Source: Neobacillus bataviensis LMG 21833
GTDB taxonomy: Bacteria > Bacillota > Bacilli > Bacillales > Cytobacillaceae
Length of the DNA: 41,651 nt
Reading direction: 5' to 3'
Assembly (NCBI RefSeq): GCF_000307875.1
Contig: NZ_AJLS01000183.1
Span: forward strand, 1-41,651
This document shows, piece after piece, positions 33,026-40,495 of the stretch. Both the position numbers and the translations under genes were made by a program. Numbering within the stretch: position 1 is the first letter of the stretch; every line of letters begins with the position of its first letter. The notes beneath the pieces are model-generated. The model saw only the letters and a list, made by a program, of their open reading frames with translations. It did no database searches and was not told the DNA's origin.

Positions 33026-33982
33026 CTAAACCAATTCCCGTACCGCACCAGCAATATCTCCGGCTGTGAGTTTGTAGAATTCTTTTAGGTATTCGGCTTT
33101 TCCGACTTGGCCGAATTGTTCTTTGACACCGATTCGTCTCATTTTTGTTGGGCAGTGTTCGCTAAGAACCTCAGCCACGGCGCTGCCTAAGCCGCCGATG
33201 ACATTATGGTTTTCGGCTGTGACAATTGCACCTGTCTTTTCAGCATATTTCACGATCAACTCTTGATCAATCGGCTTAATCGAATACATATCAATAACAG
33301 CTGCCTCTACTCCTTGTTCGTGAAGCAAATCTGCAGCCTTTAAGGATTCTGCTACCATGATTCCGCTCGCAATGATGGTCACATCGCTGCCATCGCGTAG
33401 AACCTTTCCTTTTCCTGCTTCGAAGACTTCATTCTCGTCATAAAGCTTGACGGCATTCTTTCGAATCGTCCGGATGTAATGAATTCCATGCTCTTTTTCA
33501 ATTTTTCTAAGAAGGAACCTGAGCATGGCCGCATCACTTACTTCGTAAACAGTAGCGTTTGGAATCAGACGGGCAAGGCCTAGATCTTCAAAGGCCATGT
33601 GTGTACCGCCGTTATGTTCAGCCGTCACACCCGCATCAGATCCTAAAATTTTGATATTCGTTTTCGCATAGGCTCCTGACACAAATAGCTGGTCAAAAGC
33701 ACGACGTGTGGCAAATTGGCCAAACGTATGCACGTAAGGGATTTTGCCTGTAAGTGATAAGCCTGCCGCAACCCCCATCATATTGGCTTCCATGATGCCA
33801 CAATTGATTAATTGATTGGGAATTTGCTTGATGATTTTATTCGTCGTAATCGCGCTCATCAAATCTGCTTCTAATGCAATCACATTGGGATTTTCCTTCG
33901 CCAATTCCAGAATCGTATTAGCATACACTTGCCGCATTTCAATTTTGTCTAGTTCATACGTTTTGGATGGTGCCTGAATCAT
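33026..33982 (-). CDS. Transketolase, C-terminal subunit
   Basis: The 318-residue protein corresponds to the pyrimidine-binding and C-terminal domains of transketolase. GIMEANMMGVAAGLSLTGKI contains the catalytic Glu that activates the thiamine diphosphate, followed by YVHTFGQFATRRAFDQLF. The TKC domain follows (VTAENHNVIGGLGSAVAEVL). It works only with the N-terminal subunit; its start overlaps that gene's stop as ATGA (33979-33982). Split transketolases next to PTS genes are known from sugar-specific operons rather than from the pentose phosphate pathway. Here it should transfer a two-carbon unit from a ketose phosphate brought in by the PTS; the sugar is unknown. Confidence 0.93.
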   Translation of the reverse strand: MIQAPSKTYELDKIEMRQVYANTILELAKENPNVIALEADLMSAITTNKIIKQIPNQLINCGIMEANMMGVAAGLSLTGKIPYVHTFGQFATRRAFDQLFVSGAYAKTNIKILGSDAGVTAEHNGGTHMAFEDLGLARLIPNATVYEVSDAAMLRFLLRKIEKEHGIHYIRTIRKNAVKLYDENEVFEAGKGKVLRDGSDVTIIASGIMVAESLKAADLLHEQGVEAAVIDMYSIKPIDQELIVKYAEKTGAIVTAENHNVIGGLGSAVAEVLSEHCPTKMRRIGVKEQFGQVGKAEYLKEFYKLTAGDIAGAVRELV

Positions 33983-34830
33983 GATTTCACAGCCTTTCCA
34001 AGTTTGTTTTCCAACGCCTCAATGGCGTCTAAAATAGCGACTTCATCAGCTTGATTTGGACGGATATGATGATTGTCGGCCTTTTCCTCCAGGTAGGGAA
34101 CGCCTTGGCCTTTCACGGTATCTAGAATAATCGCAACGGGTCCAGCCGATTGCGCTTTTCCTTTTTCGATAGCTTCATAGATTTGTTCCAATGAACTGCC
34201 GTTTACCTTCAATGTATAAAAACCAAACGCGGCAAATTTTTCTTCAAAATCTAGTGGATCAATAATATCTTTTGTAAGGCCATCCAGCTGCTTCTTATTA
34301 TCATCGATAAACACAAAGAGGTGATTCAATTTATGATGGGATGCAAATTGGAACGCTTCCCAGCACTGGCCCTCATTTAATTCACCATCGCCCACTATAC
34401 AATACGTATAATTTTCTTTTGCTGATAGTTTGTGAGAAAGGGCTACACCAACGGCCGCGGAGATTCCTTGACCTAGAGAACCGGTTGTCATATCCACGCC
34501 TGGTGTTAAATTCCGATCAGGATGGGAAGGGAGCGTCGTTCCATTTTGGTTTAATGTATAAAGCACTTCTTCTGGAAAAAATCCTTTCACCGCCAAGGTG
34601 GCATATAACCCAGGGCCTCCGTGACCTTTTGATAAAATAAAATAATCACGATCCTCCCAATTTGGGTCATTAACATCCACCTTCATGACTTGCCCATATA
34701 ATACCGCCAACGCTTCAACGATCGACAAGCTGCCGCCATAATGACCAAAACCGAGATTGTATAACTCTTTTAATGTCTTTAGACGAATCTCATCGCGGAA
34801 CGTCTCTAGTTTTTGAAGATCGATACTCAT
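33979..34830 (-). CDS. Transketolase, N-terminal subunit
   Basis: The 283-residue protein is the PP domain of transketolase: SKGHGGPGLYATLAVKGFFP, HPDRNLTPGVDMTTGSLGQG, and the thiamine-diphosphate motif GDGELNEGQCWEA followed by DDNKKQLDG. AAGGGAGGA lies 6 bases before ATG 34830. It is coupled to the C-terminal subunit by a 4-base overlap. An intercistronic hairpin (34874-34902) separates it from the PTS IIC gene, which could lower its expression relative to the transporter. The standard single-chain transketolase of the cell is presumably encoded elsewhere. Confidence 0.93.
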   Translation of the reverse strand: MSIDLQKLETFRDEIRLKTLKELYNLGFGHYGGSLSIVEALAVLYGQVMKVDVNDPNWEDRDYFILSKGHGGPGLYATLAVKGFFPEEVLYTLNQNGTTLPSHPDRNLTPGVDMTTGSLGQGISAAVGVALSHKLSAKENYTYCIVGDGELNEGQCWEAFQFASHHKLNHLFVFIDDNKKQLDGLTKDIIDPLDFEEKFAAFGFYTLKVNGSSLEQIYEAIEKGKAQSAGPVAIILDTVKGQGVPYLEEKADNHHIRPNQADEVAILDAIEALENKLGKAVKS

Positions 34831-34873
34831 GAAAAATCCTCCCTTTTCAATGTTGATGACGTACTAATAAAAT

Positions 34874-34902
34874 GCACTCCTGGTGGAACACCCCAAGAGT
34901 GC
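34874..34902 (-). terminator. Intercistronic hairpin between PTS IIC and transketolase genes
   Basis: GCACTC (34874-34879) pairs with GAGTGC (34897-34902), with a further TGGTG/CACC-type stem inside. ATTTTATTAG follows on the - strand. It is probably an attenuator, because the operon seems to continue. Confidence 0.5.
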
Positions 34903-34920
34903 CTGAGATTTTTTAAAAAA

Positions 34921-36297
34921 TTAAGCGCCGATTTGTTGTGACTTATTGCCGTCTTTGCCTTTTTTGAAAAAACCGAATACAACAGCGAGTAAAACCAAGC
35001 CCACAACGGTAACGGTAACGCCCGTTGCTCCAAACGATTTAGCGATATTCCCAAGGAAGATTCCCGATGCAGCAAAGTCTGCGTCAGAGAAAGTCGTGCT
35101 GGCAAATCCTAAGTCGCCAAGAACCGGCATTAAGAAGACTGGCAGGAAGGTAATCAGCAAACCGTTTGCGAATGAACCAATCGTTGCGCCGCGGACACCA
35201 CCTGTTGCATTTCCGAATACTCCTGCTGTTGCCCCTGTGAAGAAATGGGGAACAACACCTGGTAAAATAATGACCTGGCCTGTAAGACCTAGGATAATCA
35301 TTCCGACAATCCCGCCGGCGAAGCTTGAGAAGAAACCGATTAATACAGCGTTTGGTGCATAAGGGAATACAATCGGACAGTCAAGCGCTGGTTTTGAATT
35401 TGGTACAAGTTTTGTAGAAATCCCTTTGAACGCAGGAACAATTTCAGCTAGGACAAGTCGAACACCGGCAAGGATCACAAATACCCCTGCTGCAAACGTA
35501 ACCGCCTGAATGAGGGAGAAAACAAGATAATGAGTGCCTCCGCTCAATTCTTTTTCAATATAAGAAGGACCTGCAAAGAGGGCAATAATCACATAAAGAA
35601 TAATCATCGTCAGCGAAATCGTGACAGAACTATCGCGTAGGAAGCCCAATCCTTTAGGGAATTTGATTTCCTCAGTTGAACGTGAATTTTTTCCGACCGC
35701 CTTGCCGACAAGACCTGAAAGAACATAGCCTAAGCTTGAAAAATGCCCAAATCCAACATTGTCGTTACCCGTAATTTTTTTCATAAATGGCTGACAGATG
35801 GCAGGGAATACAGCCATGATTAAACCTAGGGCAAGGGAACCGACAATCACAAGCGGTACACCTCTTAAGCCTGAAACCATTAAGATAACAGCAAGCATAC
35901 ATGCCATATATAAGGTATGATGACCGGTTAAGAAGATATATTTAAGTCTCGTAAAGCGCGCTATTAAAATATTAGCCAACATTCCGAAGAACATAATGAA
36001 TGCGGTTGTGCTGCCATATTTCGTTAAGGCCATCGCCACAATCGCTTCGTTATTCGGGACAACGCCATTTACGTGGAACGCCTCTTGGAACATCTTTCCG
36101 AAGGGGTCAAGGGAACCAACGATAATCCCAGCCCCAGCACCAATTACGAGGAAGCCTAAAAATGTTTTGACCGTACCTTTAATAATGTCACTTAAAGCCT
36201 TTTTCTGAATAATAAGTCCGACAAAGGATATTAACGCAACCAAAACAGCCGGCGTACTCAAAATATCCATGACTAATTTAAGCAATCTTTCCCCCAT
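34921..36297 (-). CDS. PTS system IIC component, ascorbate (UlaA/SgaT) family
   Basis: The 458-residue membrane protein fits UlaA: the N-terminal helix pair with FVGLIIQKKALSDIIKGTVK, TFLGFLVIGAGAGIIVGSLD, the LFLTGHHTLYM-like FLTGHHTLYMACMLAVIL, and the C-terminal GAFANGL-like GSFANGLLITFLPVF. The family imports L-ascorbate as the 6-phosphate, but close relatives serve other sugars. No ascorbate-6-phosphate lactonase (UlaG) or UlaD/E/F genes are adjacent; the partner is a split transketolase, so the substrate is probably a different ketose-forming compound. AAGGAGGG precedes ATG 36297. The IIB gene lies 23 bases upstream. Confidence 0.9.
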   Translation of the reverse strand: MGERLLKLVMDILSTPAVLVALISFVGLIIQKKALSDIIKGTVKTFLGFLVIGAGAGIIVGSLDPFGKMFQEAFHVNGVVPNNEAIVAMALTKYGSTTAFIMFFGMLANILIARFTRLKYIFLTGHHTLYMACMLAVILMVSGLRGVPLVIVGSLALGLIMAVFPAICQPFMKKITGNDNVGFGHFSSLGYVLSGLVGKAVGKNSRSTEEIKFPKGLGFLRDSSVTISLTMIILYVIIALFAGPSYIEKELSGGTHYLVFSLIQAVTFAAGVFVILAGVRLVLAEIVPAFKGISTKLVPNSKPALDCPIVFPYAPNAVLIGFFSSFAGGIVGMIILGLTGQVIILPGVVPHFFTGATAGVFGNATGGVRGATIGSFANGLLITFLPVFLMPVLGDLGFASTTFSDADFAASGIFLGNIAKSFGATGVTVTVVGLVLLAVVFGFFKKGKDGNKSQQIGA

Positions 36298-36320
36298 GGT
36301 TTAACCCTCCTTTGATTTTT

Positions 36321-36602
36321 TTAAAGCAATCCTTTTTGTGCAAGAACCTCTTTCAATTTGGCACGAAGGCCATCCATATCAATAATGCTTTCGATGACAA
36401 TCACCTCACCTAAATGTCCCATTCCTTCCGCAATGTCCTTTGCAGCAATAAAGAGATCCGCCGAATCAGGCGTTGCTGAACTGAGGTCTGAATGTTCTAC
36501 TTCGATACCGCTTACCCCTAATTCCCCTAAGATTTGTTGAACATTCATCTCCAACATAAAGCTGCTTCCTAAACCTGATCCACATACGGCTAAAATTTTC
36601 AT
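36321..36602 (-). CDS. PTS system IIB component, ascorbate (UlaB/SgaB) type
   Basis: The 93-residue cytoplasmic protein begins MKILAVCGSGLGSSFMLEMN; Cys7 in CGSGLGSS is the phosphorylated residue and the loop binds phosphate. Length and fold are those of the lactose/galactitol-type IIB group used by UlaA permeases. AGGAGG lies 8 bases before ATG 36602. It sits between the regulator (23-base gap) and IIC (23-base gap), clearly one operon. A free-standing IIA is not seen; the IIA domain at the end of the regulator at 36626-38689 may serve or only sense. Confidence 0.92.
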   Translation of the reverse strand: MKILAVCGSGLGSSFMLEMNVQQILGELGVSGIEVEHSDLSSATPDSADLFIAAKDIAEGMGHLGEVIVIESIIDMDGLRAKLKEVLAQKGLL

Positions 36603-36625
36603 TGTAATTTCCTCCTAATTTTTAA

Positions 36626-38689
36626 TTACACGAGTGCAGAGTATTGCTTAAATAATTCAAAGATTTGATCTGTTGATTCGGCTTCCTTCAGTAATTCAAT
36701 GTTGTTTTTCTCACTAAGAAGTTTGGTTAATTGTGAAAGTGCCTTGAGATGTGTGGTATTGTCAATGGCGGCAATGCAAAACAGCAACCGAACAGGATAC
36801 TTTTCATCATCTAAAAAATAAACCGGCTTGTTTAGCTTTAAAAAGCTCATTCCTACCTGATTAACGCCCATTTCAGGCCGCGCATGCGGAATTGCCACTT
36901 CTGGGCCAATGACCACATAGGCACCTAAGGTTTTAATATTGTCAATCATGGCATCAATGTAAGAAGACTCAATGGCACCTGTCGCGAGCAACGGTTTCGC
37001 CGCTACTTTTACAGCCTCCTCCCAATCCGATAGCTGTTCCACAATCTGAACAGTTTCCTCTTTTAATAAATCATTTAACACTGGCTGATTCCCCCTTTGA
37101 TGCTCCACTTTCTTTTGAAAGGTTAATTGACTTAAAGCCGTCTTTAACCCTTTCTCATCGTACACATTGGCAAATTTGCCGATGGTTTGAATGAGTTCTT
37201 TTAACGAAATATCCTGGTATTGAATCCCAAATAAATGCTGATACACTTCATTGACCAAACTGTTCTTTTCATTCGGCGTCATGATCGGCTTTACATAGAA
37301 GCAAGGAAGTGTAGTTACCAGTTCCACTGTTGAAAAAAGAAGATCATATTGGTCAACAGTCTGTTTTTGAAATTCCTGTAAGGACATACTTTTTTCGACA
37401 GTTATTTCTGAGAAAAGCGATTCTAGCTGGTGTTTAACCATGAGGGATGAACTAATCCCGCTCGGACAAACGACAATGGCTCGTTTCCTTTTCGGCATTT
37501 CTTGCTTGGGCCTTTCTAACATGGCGCCAAAATGCATCGTGATAAATCCTATTTCCTCTTCAGGTATCGAAATACTTAGTAAGGTGCCAAATGGCTGGAG
37601 CATTTCTTTTACAATCGTATAAAGTTCCTTATGCTCATGTTTAATTTGGTCAAGAAGTGGATTGTTAATGGGTATCCGATATTTCATTCGAAAATATGCT
37701 GGTTTTAAATGCTGGTACAACGAATGAATGACCTCGTCTTTTTTTTCAAAAACAATACAGGCCTTGGATTCAAAATCAAACACAAGCTGTTCACATATTT
37801 TAAAAAGTAAGTCCCGGTTCATGTCTTGCATAAAACGGTTTCCTAAAGATAAACCAAGTAGTTGGATGGTTAGATAACATTGCTCCGTGTCTACTTCTTC
37901 AAAATGAAGCAGCTCCGTTAATGTTTGTGATACCTTCCACATCGGATCCTTTTGTAATAATTTCATTTCATCCGCATGAAACTGGACGAATTTTCTTTCT
38001 TTTAACCGATAATGATAGAAAAGGAGAAAGTAGGCGAATTGCTTAATCCGTTCCTCGACAAAATGCAGCTCGAACTGTGTCTCCATTTGCAAAAGAGTAC
38101 GATGGACCTCCGCAAACGGAAGGTGGCCCGTCCGATTCTTTAATAAATAATCGATTAGTTTTTCAAAGTAGGGAACAGATAACAGCTGGGACAAACAGTG
38201 CATGACAAGTACCCTCTTATCAAACTCCGTTCCTTTTAAATGGTAGCCATTCTGCCTGGAATAGCGAATTTCAACTAAGAATGGCTGATTCATTTCATTG
38301 ACCTTTTTTACATCAGTTATAACCGTGTTCTTACTTACTTGTAACAACTGTGTTAAATGGAAGGATGAAATGGGCTCTTCTCGAATAAACAGATAAAGAA
38401 TGATGAGATTCAAACGTTCCTCTTCTGTTAAAATAACATTGCGATCCTGGCTGCGATTTTGCTGCTCTCGAAAATAATTCCCCACCTCTTTTGGAACCTC
38501 GATAAAGTGGATCCCTCGAAAAGGAATGGCTGGAAGATCCCTTTCCTTTAACCAATGGTTGATTTTCTCTAAATCATAGTAAATTTGCCGTTTCGTTAAT
38601 TGGGTGTGTTCCATCACCTGATTCATGGTTGTATTCTTCATTTTTAAAAGGTAATTCAGCAAAAAGGCTGGACGTTTCTCAATCATCAT
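36626..38689 (-). CDS. PRD-containing transcription regulator (BglG/MtlR type) with EIIB- and EIIA-like domains
   Basis: ATG 38689 is used because AGGAGGT lies 6 bases upstream; the frame runs on to 38788 without a ribosome site. The 687 residues contain an N-terminal HTH (TTMNQVMEHTQLTKRQIYYD), a second Mga-like HTH (SFHLTQLLQVSKNTVITDVK), two PRDs (about 170-390, with the phosphorylatable His in IGFITMHFGAM), an EIIB-like domain (VVCPSGISSSLMVKHQLESL, Cys present) and a C-terminal EIIA domain with IPHARPEMGVNQ. PTS phosphorylation of these sites would report sugar availability and activate the operon. It is the first gene of the unit regulator-IIB-IIC-transketolase. Confidence 0.9.
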   Translation of the reverse strand: MMIEKRPAFLLNYLLKMKNTTMNQVMEHTQLTKRQIYYDLEKINHWLKERDLPAIPFRGIHFIEVPKEVGNYFREQQNRSQDRNVILTEEERLNLIILYLFIREEPISSFHLTQLLQVSKNTVITDVKKVNEMNQPFLVEIRYSRQNGYHLKGTEFDKRVLVMHCLSQLLSVPYFEKLIDYLLKNRTGHLPFAEVHRTLLQMETQFELHFVEERIKQFAYFLLFYHYRLKERKFVQFHADEMKLLQKDPMWKVSQTLTELLHFEEVDTEQCYLTIQLLGLSLGNRFMQDMNRDLLFKICEQLVFDFESKACIVFEKKDEVIHSLYQHLKPAYFRMKYRIPINNPLLDQIKHEHKELYTIVKEMLQPFGTLLSISIPEEEIGFITMHFGAMLERPKQEMPKRKRAIVVCPSGISSSLMVKHQLESLFSEITVEKSMSLQEFQKQTVDQYDLLFSTVELVTTLPCFYVKPIMTPNEKNSLVNEVYQHLFGIQYQDISLKELIQTIGKFANVYDEKGLKTALSQLTFQKKVEHQRGNQPVLNDLLKEETVQIVEQLSDWEEAVKVAAKPLLATGAIESSYIDAMIDNIKTLGAYVVIGPEVAIPHARPEMGVNQVGMSFLKLNKPVYFLDDEKYPVRLLFCIAAIDNTTHLKALSQLTKLLSEKNNIELLKEAESTDQIFELFKQYSALV

Positions 38690-38913
38690 TGCCTTACCTC
38701 CTGTCATCATCATACAATAAAGCGTTTTCATATTGGGTACACATTGGGGACAATTGATGTCAGAGAAATCAGACAAAATTGGGCTCAACCTTATTTTGGA
38801 TAAATAGTGGTGAGGATTTCAAGCACGGGGGAGGTGAATGGTGCTCCAAAGTTGCCAAGAACTTAAAATTAATAAAAAATAGATACATAGAAATCTTTCG
38901 GGGGGGAAATGTT

Positions 38914-39702
38914 ATGTACTTAATGGATTACCATCATCACACGAACAATTCATTTGATTCCACTGCCATAATGGAAGAAGTTTGTAGGAGAGCACTGGAA
39001 AACAATATAAAAGAGATCTGTTTTACTGAGCATTTCTCGGTTAACCCGCTTGCGCCCACTTATGGTCATATGAATTTTGAGAAATACTTTAGGGAGATTC
39101 GCGATTGTCAGGAACAATTTCACAGCCAATTAACCGTTAAGGCCGGGATTGAACTGTGCGAGCCCCATCTTTTAATGGATCAATATGAGCAAACGCTCAA
39201 ACACTTACATCTAGACTTCATTTTAGGCTCCGTACATAATATCAACAACCAAAAGCTTCGACTGGTAGGGAAGGAACATCAGCAACATGCCTATCAGCTC
39301 TATTTTGAAGAACTGTATAAAATGGTATCGGCAGCGGATATTGATGTGATCGCCCATTTGGATTTAATGAAACGCTATGGCTATAAAGAATTTGGAAACT
39401 ATCCATTTGCGGACCATCAGGAAATCATCGAGCAAATTTTAAAAAAAGCGATTGAACGGAATATTGGCATTGAAATCAATACGTCAGGTCTTAGGGTCAG
39501 TTTGAACGAAACCCTGCCATCCATGAATATTATCCAACGATACCGGGAATTAGGCGGAGAGATTTTAACCATCGGCTCGGACTCGCACAAAGCCGAAACA
39601 GTCGGTGCGGGCCTAGTAGAGGCCTATCAACTAGCAAAGGAATGCGGATTTAACTATATTTATAAATTTGATAAAAGAAAAGCAATCCCCGTAGCGATAT
39701 AA
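38914..39702 (+). CDS. PHP-domain phosphatase (histidinol-phosphatase-like)
   Basis: ATG 38914 follows GGGGGGAAA; the frame is open upstream without a site. The 262-residue protein starts with the PHP motif DYHHHTNNSFD and has EICFTEHFS, GIELCEPH, LGSVHNIN, DVIAHLDLMKRYG and TIGSDSHKAE, which supply the three-metal site of HisK-type histidinol phosphatases. It is divergent from the PTS/transketolase operon across 224 bases and lies alone, far from any histidine genes. A sugar or other phosphate ester could be the true substrate, possibly linked to the neighbouring operon; this is inference. Confidence 0.85.
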   Translation: MYLMDYHHHTNNSFDSTAIMEEVCRRALENNIKEICFTEHFSVNPLAPTYGHMNFEKYFREIRDCQEQFHSQLTVKAGIELCEPHLLMDQYEQTLKHLHLDFILGSVHNINNQKLRLVGKEHQQHAYQLYFEELYKMVSAADIDVIAHLDLMKRYGYKEFGNYPFADHQEIIEQILKKAIERNIGIEINTSGLRVSLNETLPSMNIIQRYRELGGEILTIGSDSHKAETVGAGLVEAYQLAKECGFNYIYKFDKRKAIPVAI

Positions 39703-39710
39703 AGTAAAAA

Positions 39711-39755
39711 AGGGTAAGTCCCACTGCTGAAAGCAGCGTGACTTACCCCTTTATT
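39711..39755. terminator. Bidirectional terminator between the PHP gene and the small membrane peptide gene
   Basis: GGGTAAGTC (39712-39720) pairs with GACTTACCC (39740-39748), enclosing CACTGCTGAAAGCAGCGTG. TTTATTGTT follows on the + strand and a run of six T on the - strand. It overlaps the stop codon of the peptide gene (39751-39753). Confidence 0.8.
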
Positions 39756-39888
39756 GTTCTGATGGAATGGAAAACGAAGCAAAAGAACCGTCCCCTGCTT
39801 CATCACCTCTTTTAGCCGCAACCATTAAACTCATGGTGAAGAGCATGGCAAAAGAACCGACGATTAGACCTGCAATAAATAGTAACAT
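39751..39888 (-). CDS. 45-residue single-helix membrane peptide (DUF3789-like)
   Basis: From ATG 39888, with GGAGGG 4 bases upstream, the - strand encodes MLLFIAGLIVGSFAMLFTMS followed by LMVAAKRGDE and a tail. One membrane helix with a GxxxG-like glycine pair is followed by a basic-acidic end, close in layout to DUF3789 peptides of Firmicutes. The last residues, AGDGSFA and on, derive from the dispersed repeat at 39785-39801. A GEMM/c-di-GMP-I-like aptamer lies on the same strand 48 bases upstream, and a promoter-like TATAAT before that, so this peptide is probably the riboswitch-controlled product. Function unknown; a membrane regulatory peptide is a guess. Confidence 0.72.
   Translation of the reverse strand: MLLFIAGLIVGSFAMLFTMSLMVAAKRGDEAGDGSFASFSIPSEQ
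39785..39801. repeat. Short dispersed repeat GAACCGTCCCCTGCTTC (copy 3), inside the peptide gene
   Basis: Identical over 17 bases to 25260-25276. On the - strand it codes for EAGDGS in the tail of the small membrane peptide. Confidence 0.75.
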
Positions 39889-39936
39889 AGTTCCCTCCAA
39901 AGGTATATTTCATAATTCGTAGGAAGGTGATCATAT

Positions 39937-40017
39937 TCGGTATCTGGCTGGCATAGTTGATAAACCTTAGCCCCTATAGCTTTGCGCCACCATCTTTCAA
40001 TGGATTTGCCCTTTCGT
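39937..40017 (-). ncRNA. Cyclic di-GMP-I (GEMM) riboswitch
   Basis: On the - strand the aptamer reads AAAGGGCAAATCC, a stem CCATT/GATGG closed by a GAAA tetraloop, GGCGCAAAGC, then GGGGCTAAGG and GCCAGCCAGATACCG. These are the conserved blocks of the GEMM-I family in the right order: GGGCAAA, GNRA loop, GCAAAGCC-like, CTAA, and the terminal GCCAGnnnACCG. The gene downstream is the 45-residue membrane peptide. Between them, CACCTTCC (39928-39921) could pair with the GGAGGG ribosome site, which would make control translational; no terminator is seen. Identified by eye, without a covariance model. Confidence 0.8.
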
Positions 40018-40039
40018 ACGAACTATGTTTTCATTTCAC

Positions 40040-40045
40040 ATTATA
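40040..40045 (-). promoter_or_regulatory. -10 box for the riboswitch transcript
   Basis: TATAAT in GGTATAATG on the - strand lies about 23 bases before the aptamer. No good -35 is visible. Confidence 0.5.
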
Positions 40046-40408
40046 CCATAATTTACTAACATTAATAGTACTGTTAACCTATTAATTATAATAAAAATAG
40101 GACTAAACACCTTCTCCCCCTAAAAAAGTCCTTCCTTATCTAAATGCGACTAGAACCGTTTCTTTGGTACTCTGATTCATATATGAATATTTTATTGTAT
40201 AATGGATATTTTATAAAAAAGTGAACCGGGTCAACACTTCTCTCCGAAACTTCTACCATCAGGTAGTACCTCCCATTTGCTTGCGGGCGGCGTGGTGGGT
40301 TTCCAATTTTCTAGAAAGTTTTCCCGAAAGAAACACTCACTAACTTCACTCATCGTTCGCTTTATACTTCGACAGGAAAGAAAAATGGAGTAAAAAACAG
40401 TTACGCGC
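40046..40408. other. Stretch without a recognised gene
   Basis: Between the riboswitch promoter and the BMP-gene promoter I see no gene I can support. A 69-codon - strand frame (40231-40440) has no ribosome site and matches nothing I know. The DNA at 40250-40330 is more GC-rich than its surroundings and could be a small remnant. Confidence 0.5.
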
Positions 40409-40437
40409 TTCACAAACACGAATAAATGAAGTATAAT
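40409..40437 (+). promoter_or_regulatory. Promoter of the BMP-family lipoprotein gene
   Basis: TTCACA (40409-40414), 17 bases, TATAAT (40432-40437), 58 bases before the start codon: a near-consensus sigma-A promoter. No purine riboswitch is recognisable in the leader. Confidence 0.7.
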
Positions 40438-40495
40438 CAAGACTTAAGTTTAGGTATTAAACAAAAGTTTACACATCATAGGGAGGCATATTATT

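Noticed and set aside
38690..38788. Longer N-terminus of the PRD regulator
   Set aside because: AGGAGGT sits just before ATG 38689, and the extension has no family similarity.
39937..40017. Cobalamin or other riboswitch
   Set aside because: The GGGCAAA, GNRA loop, GCAAAGC and GCCAGCCAGATACCG blocks in this order fit GEMM-I and not the B12, TPP or lysine classes.
40231..40440. A 69-codon - strand gene
   Set aside because: It has no ribosome site, no recognisable similarity, and overlaps the strong promoter of the lipoprotein gene.
40438..40495. Purine riboswitch before the nucleoside-type lipoprotein gene
   Set aside because: The leader between promoter and start is too short and lacks the conserved junction and loop sequences.
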